Source: PHAA01 sp022706565 (lineage in GTDB: Bacteria > Bacillota > Syntrophomonadia > Syntrophomonadales > Syntrophomonadaceae). Taken from it: a DNA stretch of 64,000 nucleotides. The DNA is taken from positions 416,041-480,040 of the forward strand of contig JAXGLD010000003.1 in assembly GCA_040769385.1 (NCBI GenBank), given 5' to 3'. Of this stretch, positions 33,649-42,474 are shown one piece after another; the stretch's first letter is position 1, and each line of letters opens with the position of its first letter. Made by a program: the position numbers and the translations under genes. Under the pieces are notes generated by a model. It was not told the origin of the DNA and did not search any database. It saw only the letters and a program-made list of their open reading frames with translations.

Positions 33649-34545
33649 ATGTGGAGAATCGTTAACGTAATAAGGCGTCCAACAAAAATAATACTTTACT
33701 TATCCGGGTATGGAATATTTAATTTGATGCCGGATGAAATGTATTTAAAAATGACATACAGATGTCGAATGGGCACAAAGCTCAATTTGTCCAATCCCTC
33801 TACCTACAACGAAAAGCTGCAATGGCTCAAGATTCATGATCGGAAACCAGAATATACAATCTTTGCTGACAAATATGCAGTGCAGGAGTATTGTGCTGAG
33901 AAGATAGGGCGAGAATACCTAATCCCTTTGCTTGGTGTTTATCAAAGCGTTGAAGAAATACCGTGGGATAACTTGCCAAAGCAATTCGTACTTAAGTGTA
34001 CCCATTCCTCGGGAACTAATATAATATGCAGGAATAAGAATGAATTGGATATTGAACAGAGCAAGCGTAAGTTGCACAAATGGCTTAACGCCAATTATTA
34101 CTGGCGCTCGCGGGAATGGCCCTACAATAATATAGTACCGCGCATTATATGCCAGGAGCTTATTTCGCAGGATGGTAATATACCTATTGATTATAAGGTT
34201 ATGTGCTTTAATGGTAAAGCCAGACTCATATATGTGCATCTTAACAGGTTCGGAAGCAATCCAACCTATTGTTTTTATGACAGATCATGGAATAGACTTG
34301 AGATTCGTCAAGGACCTTCCATGTTAAATCAGAATATAGATAAGCCCACATGCCTGGATGAAATGTTAAGCCTTTCCGAACTCTTGGCGCGAGATCTAGC
34401 CCATGTCCGAATTGATTGGTTTGAGGTCGGCGGCAAATTATATTTTGTGGAAATTACATTTTATCATGCGTCCGGATTTGATGCATTTGACAATCCAGAA
34501 GATGACCTTATGTTGGGCTCTTGGATTAATTTAGAAGGATTATAG
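33649..34545 (+). CDS. TupA-like ATP-grasp protein (copy 1)
   Basis: 298 residues. N-terminal MPDEMYLKMTYRCRMGTKLN and NEKLQWLKIHDRKPEYTIFA, then DKYAVQEYCAEKIGREYLIP, FVLKCTHSSGTNIICRNKNE (nucleotide-binding loop), DYKVMCFNGKARLIYVHLNR, and a C-terminal VRIDWFEVGGKLYFVEITFY metal/ATP-binding end. This is the pattern of TupA-like ATP-grasp proteins of polysaccharide clusters (in teichuronopeptide synthesis, TupA joins amino acids to uronic acid). With UDP-GlcA/GalA and HexNAcA dehydrogenases in the window, amide-linked decoration of a uronic acid is plausible. About 60% identical by eye to copy 2 at 36165. Confidence 0.82.
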   Translation: MWRIVNVIRRPTKIILYLSGYGIFNLMPDEMYLKMTYRCRMGTKLNLSNPSTYNEKLQWLKIHDRKPEYTIFADKYAVQEYCAEKIGREYLIPLLGVYQSVEEIPWDNLPKQFVLKCTHSSGTNIICRNKNELDIEQSKRKLHKWLNANYYWRSREWPYNNIVPRIICQELISQDGNIPIDYKVMCFNGKARLIYVHLNRFGSNPTYCFYDRSWNRLEIRQGPSMLNQNIDKPTCLDEMLSLSELLARDLAHVRIDWFEVGGKLYFVEITFYHASGFDAFDNPEDDLMLGSWINLEGL

Positions 34546-34588
34546 GAAGTGTTGTTGTAATCTAATACGATATGTAAGGGCGGGAAAA

Positions 34589-36070
34589 TTGGATTCCAAT
34601 GAACTGGGAACTCGAGTTGGAAACGCAATAAAATGGTCTTCAGTTACTGAAATCGTAGCCAAATTAGTGTCGCCTATTACTACCATGATTTTAGCGAGGC
34701 TTCTGGCTCCAGAGGCCTTCGGGGTCGTGGCGACAGTGACCATGATTGTCAGTTTTGCGGATATGCTCGCCAACGCAGGGTTTCAGAACTACCTGGTGCA
34801 ACGTGAATTCAGGGATGAAAAGCATAAGAGTGACAGCACCAATGTGGCCTTTTGGACAAATCTGGGTATATCGCTTTGCCTCTGGATAGCAATAGCGATT
34901 TTTAGTGAGCCGATTGCAAATCTGGTTGGGAATCCAGGCTTAGGGTTGGTGCTAACCGTCGCTTGTGTTCAATTGCCGATCACTGCTTTGTCCAGCATTC
35001 AGACTTCGCTCTACCGCAGGACCTTCGATTACAAGACCCTTTTTACAATGCGCCTCATTACCGTCAGCATCCCATTTGTAGTGACGATACCATTGGCTCT
35101 TATGGGCTGGAGTTATTGGTCCCTGATCATAGGGACCATTTGCGGAGCTCTTGCAAACGCCATTATCCTCACCTTCAAATCACCTTGGAAACCCTCGCTG
35201 TTCTATGAACTAAAGCTCCTCAAGGAGATGTTCAACTTCAGTGCCTGGTCTTTGATGGAGGCAATATCTATATGGCTCACTGGATGGATCGACATCTTTA
35301 TTATCGGCAGTGTCCTAACTGTCTATTTCCTTGGCTTGTATAGAACCTCCGTGACCATGGTAGCCGGGATACTGAGTATTATTACGGCTGCCACTACACC
35401 ATTGTTGTTTTCTGCATTATCGAGATTGCAAAACGATGATGAGGCGTTCAACAAGATGTTTTTTACCATGCAGAGGATAGTGGCGTATTTCGTCTTACCT
35501 TTGGGGGCCGGCATTTACCTTTATAGCGATGTCGCGACGCGGCTATTATTGGGGAGTCAATGGACCGAAGCCAGCAGCATTATAGGGATTTGGGCGGTTA
35601 CCTCAGCCTTTGTGATTGTGCTGGGGCACTATTCCAGCGAGGTGTACAGGGCAAAAGGATTGCCGCGGTTGTCCTTCTGGGCACAGGTATTGCACCTGGT
35701 ATTCTTGATACCAACTTGTGTGATCAGTCTACGGTATGGTTTTTGGGCTTTGGTTTATGCCCGGGCGCTGATCCGATTGCAGTTGGTGGTAGTTCATTTA
35801 TTCATAATGAGGTATGCGATTGCTTTTCCGGTCAAGACCATGTTCACCAACATATTTAGACCGGTGGTTTTTACCCTGGTAATGTGCACAATCGGCCTGA
35901 TGCTGAACCACATTTCCCCGGGCTTTGGCTGGAGGATTATAGCGGCGGGAATATGTATGGTGATATATGCAGGATTGCTCCTAACCTTTGCCAAAAGTGA
36001 CGTGAGGACGATTACAGATACCTTTATCAAGAGACGAACCGTTGAAACGGCCGCCGACATTCAAGCATAG
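34589..36070 (+). CDS. wzx: Wzx-type flippase (MOP superfamily)
   Basis: 493 residues, TTG start behind AAGGGCGGG. About 12-14 membrane segments; the start VGNAIKWSSVTEIVAKLVSP and TTMILARLLAPEAFGVVATV is typical of the WzxC-like branch of the polysaccharide transporter family, followed by FQNYLVQRE. It moves the lipid-linked repeat unit across the membrane for Wzy. Its C-terminal tail (RRTVETAADIQA) resembles that of the Wzy protein and appears to have been acquired with the duplicated TupA segment. Confidence 0.88.
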   Translation: MDSNELGTRVGNAIKWSSVTEIVAKLVSPITTMILARLLAPEAFGVVATVTMIVSFADMLANAGFQNYLVQREFRDEKHKSDSTNVAFWTNLGISLCLWIAIAIFSEPIANLVGNPGLGLVLTVACVQLPITALSSIQTSLYRRTFDYKTLFTMRLITVSIPFVVTIPLALMGWSYWSLIIGTICGALANAIILTFKSPWKPSLFYELKLLKEMFNFSAWSLMEAISIWLTGWIDIFIIGSVLTVYFLGLYRTSVTMVAGILSIITAATTPLLFSALSRLQNDDEAFNKMFFTMQRIVAYFVLPLGAGIYLYSDVATRLLLGSQWTEASSIIGIWAVTSAFVIVLGHYSSEVYRAKGLPRLSFWAQVLHLVFLIPTCVISLRYGFWALVYARALIRLQLVVVHLFIMRYAIAFPVKTMFTNIFRPVVFTLVMCTIGLMLNHISPGFGWRIIAAGICMVIYAGLLLTFAKSDVRTITDTFIKRRTVETAADIQA

Positions 36071-36164
36071 CCAAACCTCCAGGGTGAAGTAATCCTGTGT
36101 CAATCTAGCACGAAACATGGTAATATTTAGTACATCCAGGATTCCTATGAGAGGACTGGCAAGG

Positions 36165-37073
36165 ATGCGCAGAATCATTGATGCAATAAAACATCCAAGT
36201 AAGATAATACTTCACTTGTCCGGAATTAAAATATTTCATTTGATGCCGGATGAAACATATTTAAAAATGATTTACAAATGTCATATGGGCAGAAAACTCA
36301 ATTTGTCCAGTCCCACTACTTACAATGAAAAACTGCAGTGGCTGAAACTGAACGATCGTAGACCGGAATATAAAATATATGCCGATAAATTTGCTGTACG
36401 GGAGTACATCCGACAAGCTGTTGGGGAAGAGTATCTCATTCCTTTGATCGCAGTATATGATAAGGTGGATGAAATACCGTGGGACGCCTTGCCGGCCCAA
36501 TTTGTTCTAAAGTGCACGCATGCTTCAGGGACCAATATAATATGTCCAGATAAAAACCAGCTGGATGTAGAAACGGCGAAACGACAGTTAAACCGATGGA
36601 TGCGATGGGATTATTATTGGCATGGCCGGGAGTGGCAATATAAAGAAATGAAGCCCCGTATAATATGTGAAAAATACATGGCCGATGACTCGGGATCTGA
36701 GTTGAAGGACTATAAATTTCATTGCTTCAGCGGAGAACCAAAGATTGCCACGGTAGTCCTTAACCGGTTTAAAGAAGGTGGCCCCAACGGCAATTTCTAC
36801 GACATGGATTGGAATCGCTTGCCTTTTTATCAGCATTATCGGCCCTCCATAAACGAAGTGCCAAAACCTAAGAGTTTCGAGCAGATGAAGGCGATCGCTC
36901 GCAGGTTATCGGAAGGCCTGCCCTATATCAGGATAGATTACTATGAGGTGGAAGGACAGCTCTACGTGGGAGAACTGACCCTGCACCCGGCGAGTGGTTG
37001 GCTGGAATTTATCCCCGAGTCTGCAGACGACTTGGTGGGAAGTTGGGTGGAATTACCGCAGCGAAGAGGATGA
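36165..37073 (+). CDS. TupA-like ATP-grasp protein (copy 2)
   Basis: 302 residues; start chosen so that MRRIIDAIKHPSKIILHLSG aligns with copy 1 (MWRIVNVIRRPTKIILYLSG); GAGAGG is 10 nt upstream. It keeps the blocks MPDETYLKMIYKCHMGRKLN, FVLKCTHASGTNIICPDKNQ, DYKFHCFSGEPKIATVVLNR and IRIDYYEVEGQLYVGELTLH. Divergence from copy 1 lies mainly in the middle and the end, so substrates may differ. It is followed 6 nt later by the CapA-like gene. Confidence 0.82.
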   Translation: MRRIIDAIKHPSKIILHLSGIKIFHLMPDETYLKMIYKCHMGRKLNLSSPTTYNEKLQWLKLNDRRPEYKIYADKFAVREYIRQAVGEEYLIPLIAVYDKVDEIPWDALPAQFVLKCTHASGTNIICPDKNQLDVETAKRQLNRWMRWDYYWHGREWQYKEMKPRIICEKYMADDSGSELKDYKFHCFSGEPKIATVVLNRFKEGGPNGNFYDMDWNRLPFYQHYRPSINEVPKPKSFEQMKAIARRLSEGLPYIRIDYYEVEGQLYVGELTLHPASGWLEFIPESADDLVGSWVELPQRRG

Positions 37074-37079
37074 TTCTAA

Positions 37080-38225
37080 ATGGCTGGCATTCGAATGATT
37101 ATTGGCGGCGACCTGGTACCTACCCCAAGCAATGCCCATCTTTTCAGTTCAGGAGATGCGGAGGAATTGTTGGGCCAGGATCTGCTGGGTGAACTGAGCA
37201 AGGCTGACTACCGGGTGGTAAATCTGGAAGTGCCTTTAACCGATCAGGAAGTGCCGATACTTAAGAATGGCCCGAATCTGTTTTCGCCAACCAGTGTGGT
37301 GAAGGGGATAGCAGCCATGGGTGTCAATCTGGTCACTTTGGCCAACAATCATTGCCTTGATAATGGTGAGCAAGGGTTGTTTTCCACACTGGAGACTCTT
37401 CAAGACAACGGTGTGGATTGGGTGGGAGCAGGCCCGGACCTGTTGGCGGCAGCCGAGCCTTATATCTTGGCAATGAACGGTTTGCGCATCGGATTTTATG
37501 CCTGTGCCGAACATGAATTCAGCATAGCTGCTCATAACGGCGCCGGTGCCAATCCTTTTGATCCTCTTGATAGTCTGGACCACGTCAGTGATTTGAAAAA
37601 GTGCTGTGATTACGTCATTGTGCTCTACCATGGCGGTAGGGAACTATATCGCTATCCCAGTCCCGGCCTGCAGAAGAGCTGCCGGAAGTTGGCTGAAAAG
37701 GGGGCTGACTTGATCATTTGTCAGCATAGCCATTGTATCGGGGCCTTTGAGCAATACGAGGGCAGCATGGTCGTGTACGGGCAAGGCAATTTCCTGTTCG
37801 ACTATGAGGAGGATGAATTTACGAGCACGTCTTTGTTGATTGATGTAGAGTTCACTGATACTGAGATGACGGTCAATTTCTTACCGATTATAAAACAGGG
37901 GAACGTGGTCAGAATGGCCAGTCCTCCAATCGCGGCTGAGATTCTGACTGCGTTTCGACAACGGTCCGAACAGATTCTGGATGATGGATTTATACAATCG
38001 CACTACGACCAATTGGCAATCCAAAAACTAAATGGGTATTTGGCGGCATTTAAAGGCAACAGTCTGCTGTATAGGTTCATGAACAAATTAAGTGGTAATA
38101 GATTGGCCTCTTTCATGTACTCAGAGCGCTCATTAAACAGGTTGCGCAACTATATCGAATGTGAAGCCCACCGGGAACTTATATTAACTGGTTTAAGGAA
38201 GCGTCTGGCCATTCGGGGCAAATAA
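37080..38225 (+). CDS. CapA-family (PgsA-like) metallophosphatase-fold protein
   Basis: 381 residues. Bacterial capsule synthesis protein PGA_cap fold: MIIGGDLVPT, VVNLEVPLTD (N-L-E), LANNHCLDNGEQGL (N-N-H-x-D), VIVLYHGGRELYRYP, ADLIICQHSHCIGAFEQYEG (G-H-S-H equivalent Q-H-S-H), and VVYGQGNFLFD. No signal peptide or anchor, unlike poly-gamma-glutamate PgsA/CapA, so it probably acts inside the cell. Related proteins occur next to ATP-grasp genes in EPS loci. Function here unknown. Confidence 0.82.
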   Translation: MAGIRMIIGGDLVPTPSNAHLFSSGDAEELLGQDLLGELSKADYRVVNLEVPLTDQEVPILKNGPNLFSPTSVVKGIAAMGVNLVTLANNHCLDNGEQGLFSTLETLQDNGVDWVGAGPDLLAAAEPYILAMNGLRIGFYACAEHEFSIAAHNGAGANPFDPLDSLDHVSDLKKCCDYVIVLYHGGRELYRYPSPGLQKSCRKLAEKGADLIICQHSHCIGAFEQYEGSMVVYGQGNFLFDYEEDEFTSTSLLIDVEFTDTEMTVNFLPIIKQGNVVRMASPPIAAEILTAFRQRSEQILDDGFIQSHYDQLAIQKLNGYLAAFKGNSLLYRFMNKLSGNRLASFMYSERSLNRLRNYIECEAHRELILTGLRKRLAIRGK

Positions 38226-38228
38226 CAC

Positions 38229-38257
38229 AATAACTTGGGGCCTGTCCCCAAGTTATT
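38229..38257. repeat. Palindromic repeat family A, copy 7
   Basis: Perfect arms around CCTGT, starting 3 nt after the CapA-like stop codon, inside an otherwise co-directional gene run. Confidence 0.92.
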
Positions 38258-38294
38258 TGCACATTATGTGAATCATTCGCACATGGGGGGAGAA

Positions 38295-38834
38295 ATGAAG
38301 TTGGTAATTGATTATCCAGTCGTGGAGGAATATATAAAGGAAAAGCTTCCGCATATGTATACGGCCAGGATTAATATCGATGACATCGAGTTCGAGCAGC
38401 GTTTCGAACTGCTGTGTTTTTACTGCGGGCGATATAATGCCAAATGGACCTGCCCCCCGCGCATTCCCAAGGCTGATTACAAACAAGTATTCTCTGAGTA
38501 TGATCAGGCTCTCTTGGTATATCACACCCTGGAGGTAAAAGAGGATTATGATAAGGTCCGGTCGGATTCTTCGCTGATACTACATAGGGCCTTGCTGGAA
38601 ATCGAGGAATTCCTTCTTAAAAAGGGCAATCCGGTACGCATCTCCTTCATCGGGGGTTCATGCAAATTGTGTAAAAATGATTGTGCACCGGATAAGTGCC
38701 GCAATCCTTATCAGGCTCGCATCCCTTTGGAGGCGACCGGTGTCAACGTCATAACGACTGCAGCCAAATGCGGGATTGAGTTGCAATTCCCGGTAACGGA
38801 AGTGATAAACCGGATAGGGCTCATTTTATGGTAA
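38295..38834 (+). CDS. DUF2284-type metal-binding protein
   Basis: 179 residues from the ATG behind GGGGGGAGAA. Cys-rich: LLCFYCGRYNAKWTCPPRIP near residue 40, then GGSCKLCKNDCAPDKCRNPY near 125 and a late AAKCGIEL. The CPPR and C-x2-C-x3-C-x4-C patterns are those of DUF2284 predicted metal-binding (possibly Fe-S or corrinoid-related) proteins. Its place in an EPS locus is unusual. The family A repeat just upstream falsely extends the reading frame. Confidence 0.8.
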   Translation: MKLVIDYPVVEEYIKEKLPHMYTARINIDDIEFEQRFELLCFYCGRYNAKWTCPPRIPKADYKQVFSEYDQALLVYHTLEVKEDYDKVRSDSSLILHRALLEIEEFLLKKGNPVRISFIGGSCKLCKNDCAPDKCRNPYQARIPLEATGVNVITTAAKCGIELQFPVTEVINRIGLILW

Positions 38835-38850
38835 AAGGGAGGCATGTCAA

Positions 38851-39555
38851 ATGACATACATTTTTTTAGTAGCAGGTAAAGGGACAAGGCTCCAGCCGTT
38901 AACCGTCAACTATCCCAAAACACTGTATCGACTGAACGAGAATGATACTGTGATCCAGAGGATGATCAAGCTGATCACAAAACATGATCCCGACGCGGAA
39001 ATAGTTGTAGTCACGGGCTTCATGCACCGTATGATCGAAAAAACTATTACCGATGCCACATTTATTGTGAACCCATTCTACGCAGTCACCAATTCCATCG
39101 CTTCTCTGTGGTTTGCCCGCGAATACCTGGATAGAGAACATGTAACCATTATTAACGGCGATGTTGTGATGTCCGATGCGCTGGTAAAGGACGTTTTATG
39201 TCAAAAGACCGAAGGAGCCGTAGTGCTGTTCGACAGCTCAATTAAGAAAAGCGGCGACTACAATGTAAGCACCGCTGGCGACAAGGTGGTTGTGATGAGC
39301 AAAGAGCTGGAGGATTACGACGGTGAATATGCCGGGGTGGTAAAGATGGACCGCGAAGCGGCAGGCAAATTTCTTACCGTCATGAACGATATGGTAGATA
39401 ACGGCCAGTATGACCAGTGGTATGAGGACGCCTTGGTCCAGATGATATTTACCGATAATTTTGTACTCAAGTACGTCGATATCTGTAATTATGATTGGAC
39501 TGAAGTGGATACCGTGCGGGACCTGGTTCTGGCCAAGAAGATTTCGCAGGACTGA
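38851..39555 (+). CDS. LicC-like nucleotidyltransferase
   Basis: 234 residues. Starts MTYIFLVAGKGTRLQPLTVN with the GKGTRLxPLT motif, then NPFYAVTNSIASLWFARE, the typical LicC/choline-phosphate cytidylyltransferase feature, the INGDVVMSD metal site, and a C-terminal WTEVDTVRDLVLAKKI. Followed 20 nt later by a LicD protein. In LicC/LicD pairs CDP-choline is made and phosphocholine is moved to a sugar; other CDP-alcohols are possible. No choline transporter or kinase is visible. Confidence 0.85.
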   Translation: MTYIFLVAGKGTRLQPLTVNYPKTLYRLNENDTVIQRMIKLITKHDPDAEIVVVTGFMHRMIEKTITDATFIVNPFYAVTNSIASLWFAREYLDREHVTIINGDVVMSDALVKDVLCQKTEGAVVLFDSSIKKSGDYNVSTAGDKVVVMSKELEDYDGEYAGVVKMDREAAGKFLTVMNDMVDNGQYDQWYEDALVQMIFTDNFVLKYVDICNYDWTEVDTVRDLVLAKKISQD

Positions 39556-39574
39556 GTTCCAGGGAGAGTGAGGC

Positions 39575-40294
39575 TTGCAAGTGACAAAAAAAGAGGAGCA
39601 GCGAGAACTACTGGAAATGGTTAAAATGTTGGACGACATCTGCGCTAAGGAGAACATTTCCTACATGCTGCATAGGGGCACATTGCTGGGAGCAGTGCGG
39701 GAGCATGGGTTCATAGAATGGGATGATGATATGGATCTCATCATGCTCCGCAAGGACTTTGACGCCTTCGAAAAATGCTGTCCCAAATACTTCTCCGGGT
39801 TGGGCCTATATCTGGAGAACAAGGGTAAGTTCCCAACCGTGTGTTCGATGGAAAAACCGGAATTAATTATGGAGATTGTGACCTTGGATGCTATTCCATC
39901 GAGTGCTATAAAACACAAATTCCAGGTTTTCCTGCTGATGCTGTTGCCTTTGCTGCTCATCGACTACAGACTGTACACGTATTCTTGGACCCGCAAGGTG
40001 TTGGTTTTCTTATTATCCCTGCCTGGTCGTTTGTTTAGTGAGAAAGCCAAACTGGAAGCACTCAGGAGAATCAGCACATGGGGTAATGATGATGGAACCG
40101 ATGAATTATTCATAAGCAATGGAGCGGCTCGATTCATAAATCTCAGAATCCAAAAAAGGCTTGTCGAGGAAACCGTGAGAATGCCTTTTGAGGACACCGA
40201 ACTGCCGGTGCCGGTAGGGTGGGATGAATATCTCAGACTATTCTACGGCGATGATTATATGACTCCCAAGCGGGAGAATTATTACGCTTCCTGA
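39575..40294 (+). CDS. licD: LicD-family phosphotransferase
   Basis: 239 residues, TTG start behind GGGAGAGTGAGG. LicD signature: MLHRGTLLGAVREHGFIEWD and DDDMDLIMLRKDFDAFEK (the G-T-L-L-G-x-x-R-x-x-x-x-I-x-W-D-D-D-x-D pattern, about residues 30-65), and a C-terminal PVPVGWDEYLRLFYGDDYMT. Transfers phosphocholine or a related group from the CDP-carrier to polysaccharide. A hydrophobic stretch near 115-130 may sit on the membrane. Last gene of the EPS locus; it converges on the phosphoesterase gene. Confidence 0.9.
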   Translation: MQVTKKEEQRELLEMVKMLDDICAKENISYMLHRGTLLGAVREHGFIEWDDDMDLIMLRKDFDAFEKCCPKYFSGLGLYLENKGKFPTVCSMEKPELIMEIVTLDAIPSSAIKHKFQVFLLMLLPLLLIDYRLYTYSWTRKVLVFLLSLPGRLFSEKAKLEALRRISTWGNDDGTDELFISNGAARFINLRIQKRLVEETVRMPFEDTELPVPVGWDEYLRLFYGDDYMTPKRENYYAS

Positions 40295-40353
40295 CCAAAT
40301 GGGTCCCATCTGAGACCATTAAATTCTACTTCTGAAGCTTTGGCAGGTAGGGT

Positions 40354-41379
40354 CTAAATTTTGCTCCTTAACGTTATCAGATTGATCTCCGGAGTGTTGA
40401 ACAACCGCAGCGGAAACATTCTGCTGGTGCCCAATCCACGGCTTACATATTGCTGTATACCGTCGTACTCCACCAAACCGCTAACGTATTTTTGTTCCGG
40501 GAACCAACCGGATTCACGATCATTACTGACGGGAACGTAGATGGCACCATATAACGGAATCCTGATCTGCCCGCCATGGTAATGGCCGGCGATGATAAGA
40601 TCATAATTAAAAATAGGGGATTGAGAGGTTGCTGCTTCCAATTCCTTGGGACTAAACGGAATATGGGTAATCACGACTGTGTTTGCCTCACCCTTGATAT
40701 TTTGGGCAGAAACCTCAGTCAGTGCAGCTACATATTCTGTATAGACTTCGCGCTCTTTATCTCCATGATAAGAACTTAATTCATCAGGTAATTCAAAATC
40801 AAAGTGCCGGGCCGTATCGTCTATCAACCACAGGGTTGCCCCGTCCCGCACCAGCGGATATGGCCGGTTGAGGAGCGTACACCCATGTTCCTCCAATTTT
40901 CGGCCGGTTGCAGTAATTTCTCCAGTAGAAAATTTATAGGCCAGATCAACATTTCCGTTGGCATACAGCATATGGGTTTTATTATCGATCCCATCCAGCA
41001 GCTCATAAAACGGCTCGAAACTCCGCACGGTGGTTTCCATATCCCCGGTGAAGGCGATCACGTCGTAATCCAGCCTGTTGATCTGGGAAGTGAGATTGGT
41101 TTGATTTCGGCCAAAACTTTTCCCATGCAGGTCGCTGATCTGTAATATGGTCAATCCCTCGAAGGCGAGGGGCAGGTTTTCAATGTAGACCGACTCTTCT
41201 TTCAATATGAAGCGGTTATTGTCATAGACGTTATATATCAGTGTCAGCCCAATGACTATAACGTAACCCCACTCAAAAACCTTGCCTATTCTAAGCGTCC
41301 GTATCAGCAAAAATATAAGAAGAAAGGGCGTTGCCATTATTATGGCAGTCATCAATGCCCATATCACTTTGCCAATCAT
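40354..41379 (-). CDS. Membrane-anchored metallophosphoesterase (YkuE-like)
   Basis: 341 residues from the ATG behind GGAGGAGAATTT. Two N-terminal membrane segments (WALMTAIIMATPFLLIFLLI and WGYVIVIGLTLIYNV), then a calcineurin-like domain: LQISDLHGKSFG (D-x-H), DVIAFTGDMET (G-D), YANGNVDL (G-N), VVITHIPFS (H) and IAGHYHGGQIRIP (G-H-x-H-G-G-Q). The last motif is that of the YkuE/YaeI class of phosphoesterases. Acts on the outer face; substrate unknown. The stretch 41380-41679 upstream contains only repeat remnants. Confidence 0.87.
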   Translation of the reverse strand: MIGKVIWALMTAIIMATPFLLIFLLIRTLRIGKVFEWGYVIVIGLTLIYNVYDNNRFILKEESVYIENLPLAFEGLTILQISDLHGKSFGRNQTNLTSQINRLDYDVIAFTGDMETTVRSFEPFYELLDGIDNKTHMLYANGNVDLAYKFSTGEITATGRKLEEHGCTLLNRPYPLVRDGATLWLIDDTARHFDFELPDELSSYHGDKEREVYTEYVAALTEVSAQNIKGEANTVVITHIPFSPKELEAATSQSPIFNYDLIIAGHYHGGQIRIPLYGAIYVPVSNDRESGWFPEQKYVSGLVEYDGIQQYVSRGLGTSRMFPLRLFNTPEINLITLRSKI

Positions 41380-41497
41380 AAATTCTCCTCCATGATCAGG
41401 GCTGCAAGCCCTAAGTTCTGTTATCCATTGTAACCCAATCAGCTTGGAATTAGGTTGCACGACTGGCCCTAAGTAATCTACATAAGGATTCTGATAT

Positions 41498-41573
41498 GGA
41501 AGCAAGGGGACAGTCATCAGGCATCCATACTTCCTTTGCCAAACAACTTAGGGCCAAGTTATTAACAAATCTC
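41498..41573. repeat. Degraded repeat remnants (families A and C)
   Basis: GGAAGCAAGGGGACAGTC ... CCATACTTCC (41498-41534, ends GGAAG/CTTCC) and AACTTAGGGCCAAGTTATTA (41545-41564). A further GGCCCTAAGTAAT lies at 41465. Together they resemble a broken composite of the intact repeats elsewhere. Confidence 0.55.
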
Positions 41574-41679
41574 CTCAATTCTGCATACAAGAGAATCGTA
41601 TATATATAAAGAATAACATCGGATAGCAGGATAGGCTTCCAGATGCATCCCAAAATAATCAAAGAGGTGACGAGCTGCA

Positions 41680-41901
41680 ATGCTGTTTAAGGTGATGGTT
41701 GTTGAAAAGGCGCCGGTGGTGGTAAAGCAAAAGAATGGGGGAGGATCGGTATCCTCCAAGACCACCTATATTCCACCAGGTACCATGCTGGAGGTATACG
41801 GGTATGCCAATAGTGAACAAACCCGTTTCGTTGCCTGGAATGAACAATGGTCATCGACCTTCTTCACAGTCTCCATAACCGACTGCCGACCGGCCTATTA
41901 G
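41680..41901 (+). CDS. Small protein of unknown function
   Basis: 73 residues, ATG behind AAAGAGGTGACGAGCTGCA. MLFKVMVVEKAPVVVKQKNG, then a Gly/Ser stretch and SSTFFTVSITDCRPAY. No signal peptide or recognised domain; predicted mainly beta strand. The good RBS supports it as a real gene. Confidence 0.5.
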   Translation: MLFKVMVVEKAPVVVKQKNGGGSVSSKTTYIPPGTMLEVYGYANSEQTRFVAWNEQWSSTFFTVSITDCRPAY

Positions 41902-42014
41902 TGTATCACTTCTAGCTTTGGGTGGCAGGACACATTTATAATGTATAATATGTTGTAGGGTTACTATTTCTGCAGAACATCAGCAGAGGTTCGCACATAA
42001 GGGGGAGGTCAGGA

Positions 42015-42446
42015 ATGTTCAATCGCATTCTGGTGGCTGCCGATGGCTCCAATTATTCGCGCCAAGCTCTGCGGACGGGGCTGGAGATAGCTCGTCGTTT
42101 CGGCGCAGAGGTGCAATTGATGGCGGTGGTGGATTCCAGGGACTTTACTACCGGAACACAATCGCTCATCAGCGGCGCCTATGAATTTGGCGATTTTGGC
42201 GATCTGGGCCGGCAGATGCTGGGCAAGACGGTGACTGGCATCGATACCGCCGGGGTCAAGTTCCGCACCAAGATTGCCCAAGGTAAGGCTGCCGAGATGA
42301 TTTTACAGGAACTTCGCCGGGATTTCGATCTGGTGGTCATGGGGAGCCGGGGACACAGTCCGCTGAGCGGTATGCTGATCGGCAGTGTTACCCAAAAAGT
42401 GATGCGGGAGGCATCCTGCCCGGTGCTGGTCGTTAAGAAATCCTAG
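42015..42446 (+). CDS. Universal stress protein (UspA family)
   Basis: 143 residues, behind GGGGGAGGTCAG. N-terminal MFNRILVAADGSNYSRQALR and C-terminal VMGSRGHSPLSGMLIGSVTQ with the G-x2-G-x9-G-S ATP-binding motif, then CPVLVVKK. Complete single-domain, ATP-binding type. Monocistronic: a TATAAT lies near 41944 and a terminator follows. Confidence 0.93.
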   Translation: MFNRILVAADGSNYSRQALRTGLEIARRFGAEVQLMAVVDSRDFTTGTQSLISGAYEFGDFGDLGRQMLGKTVTGIDTAGVKFRTKIAQGKAAEMILQELRRDFDLVVMGSRGHSPLSGMLIGSVTQKVMREASCPVLVVKKS

Positions 42447-42474
42447 CAATATCCTGCCAACCAACAAGTCTGCC

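Noticed and set aside
40295..40353. Possible terminator between licD and the phosphoesterase gene
   Set aside because: Only a short imperfect stem (TGGGTCCCATCTGAGACCATT region) and no clear T run; too weak to list.
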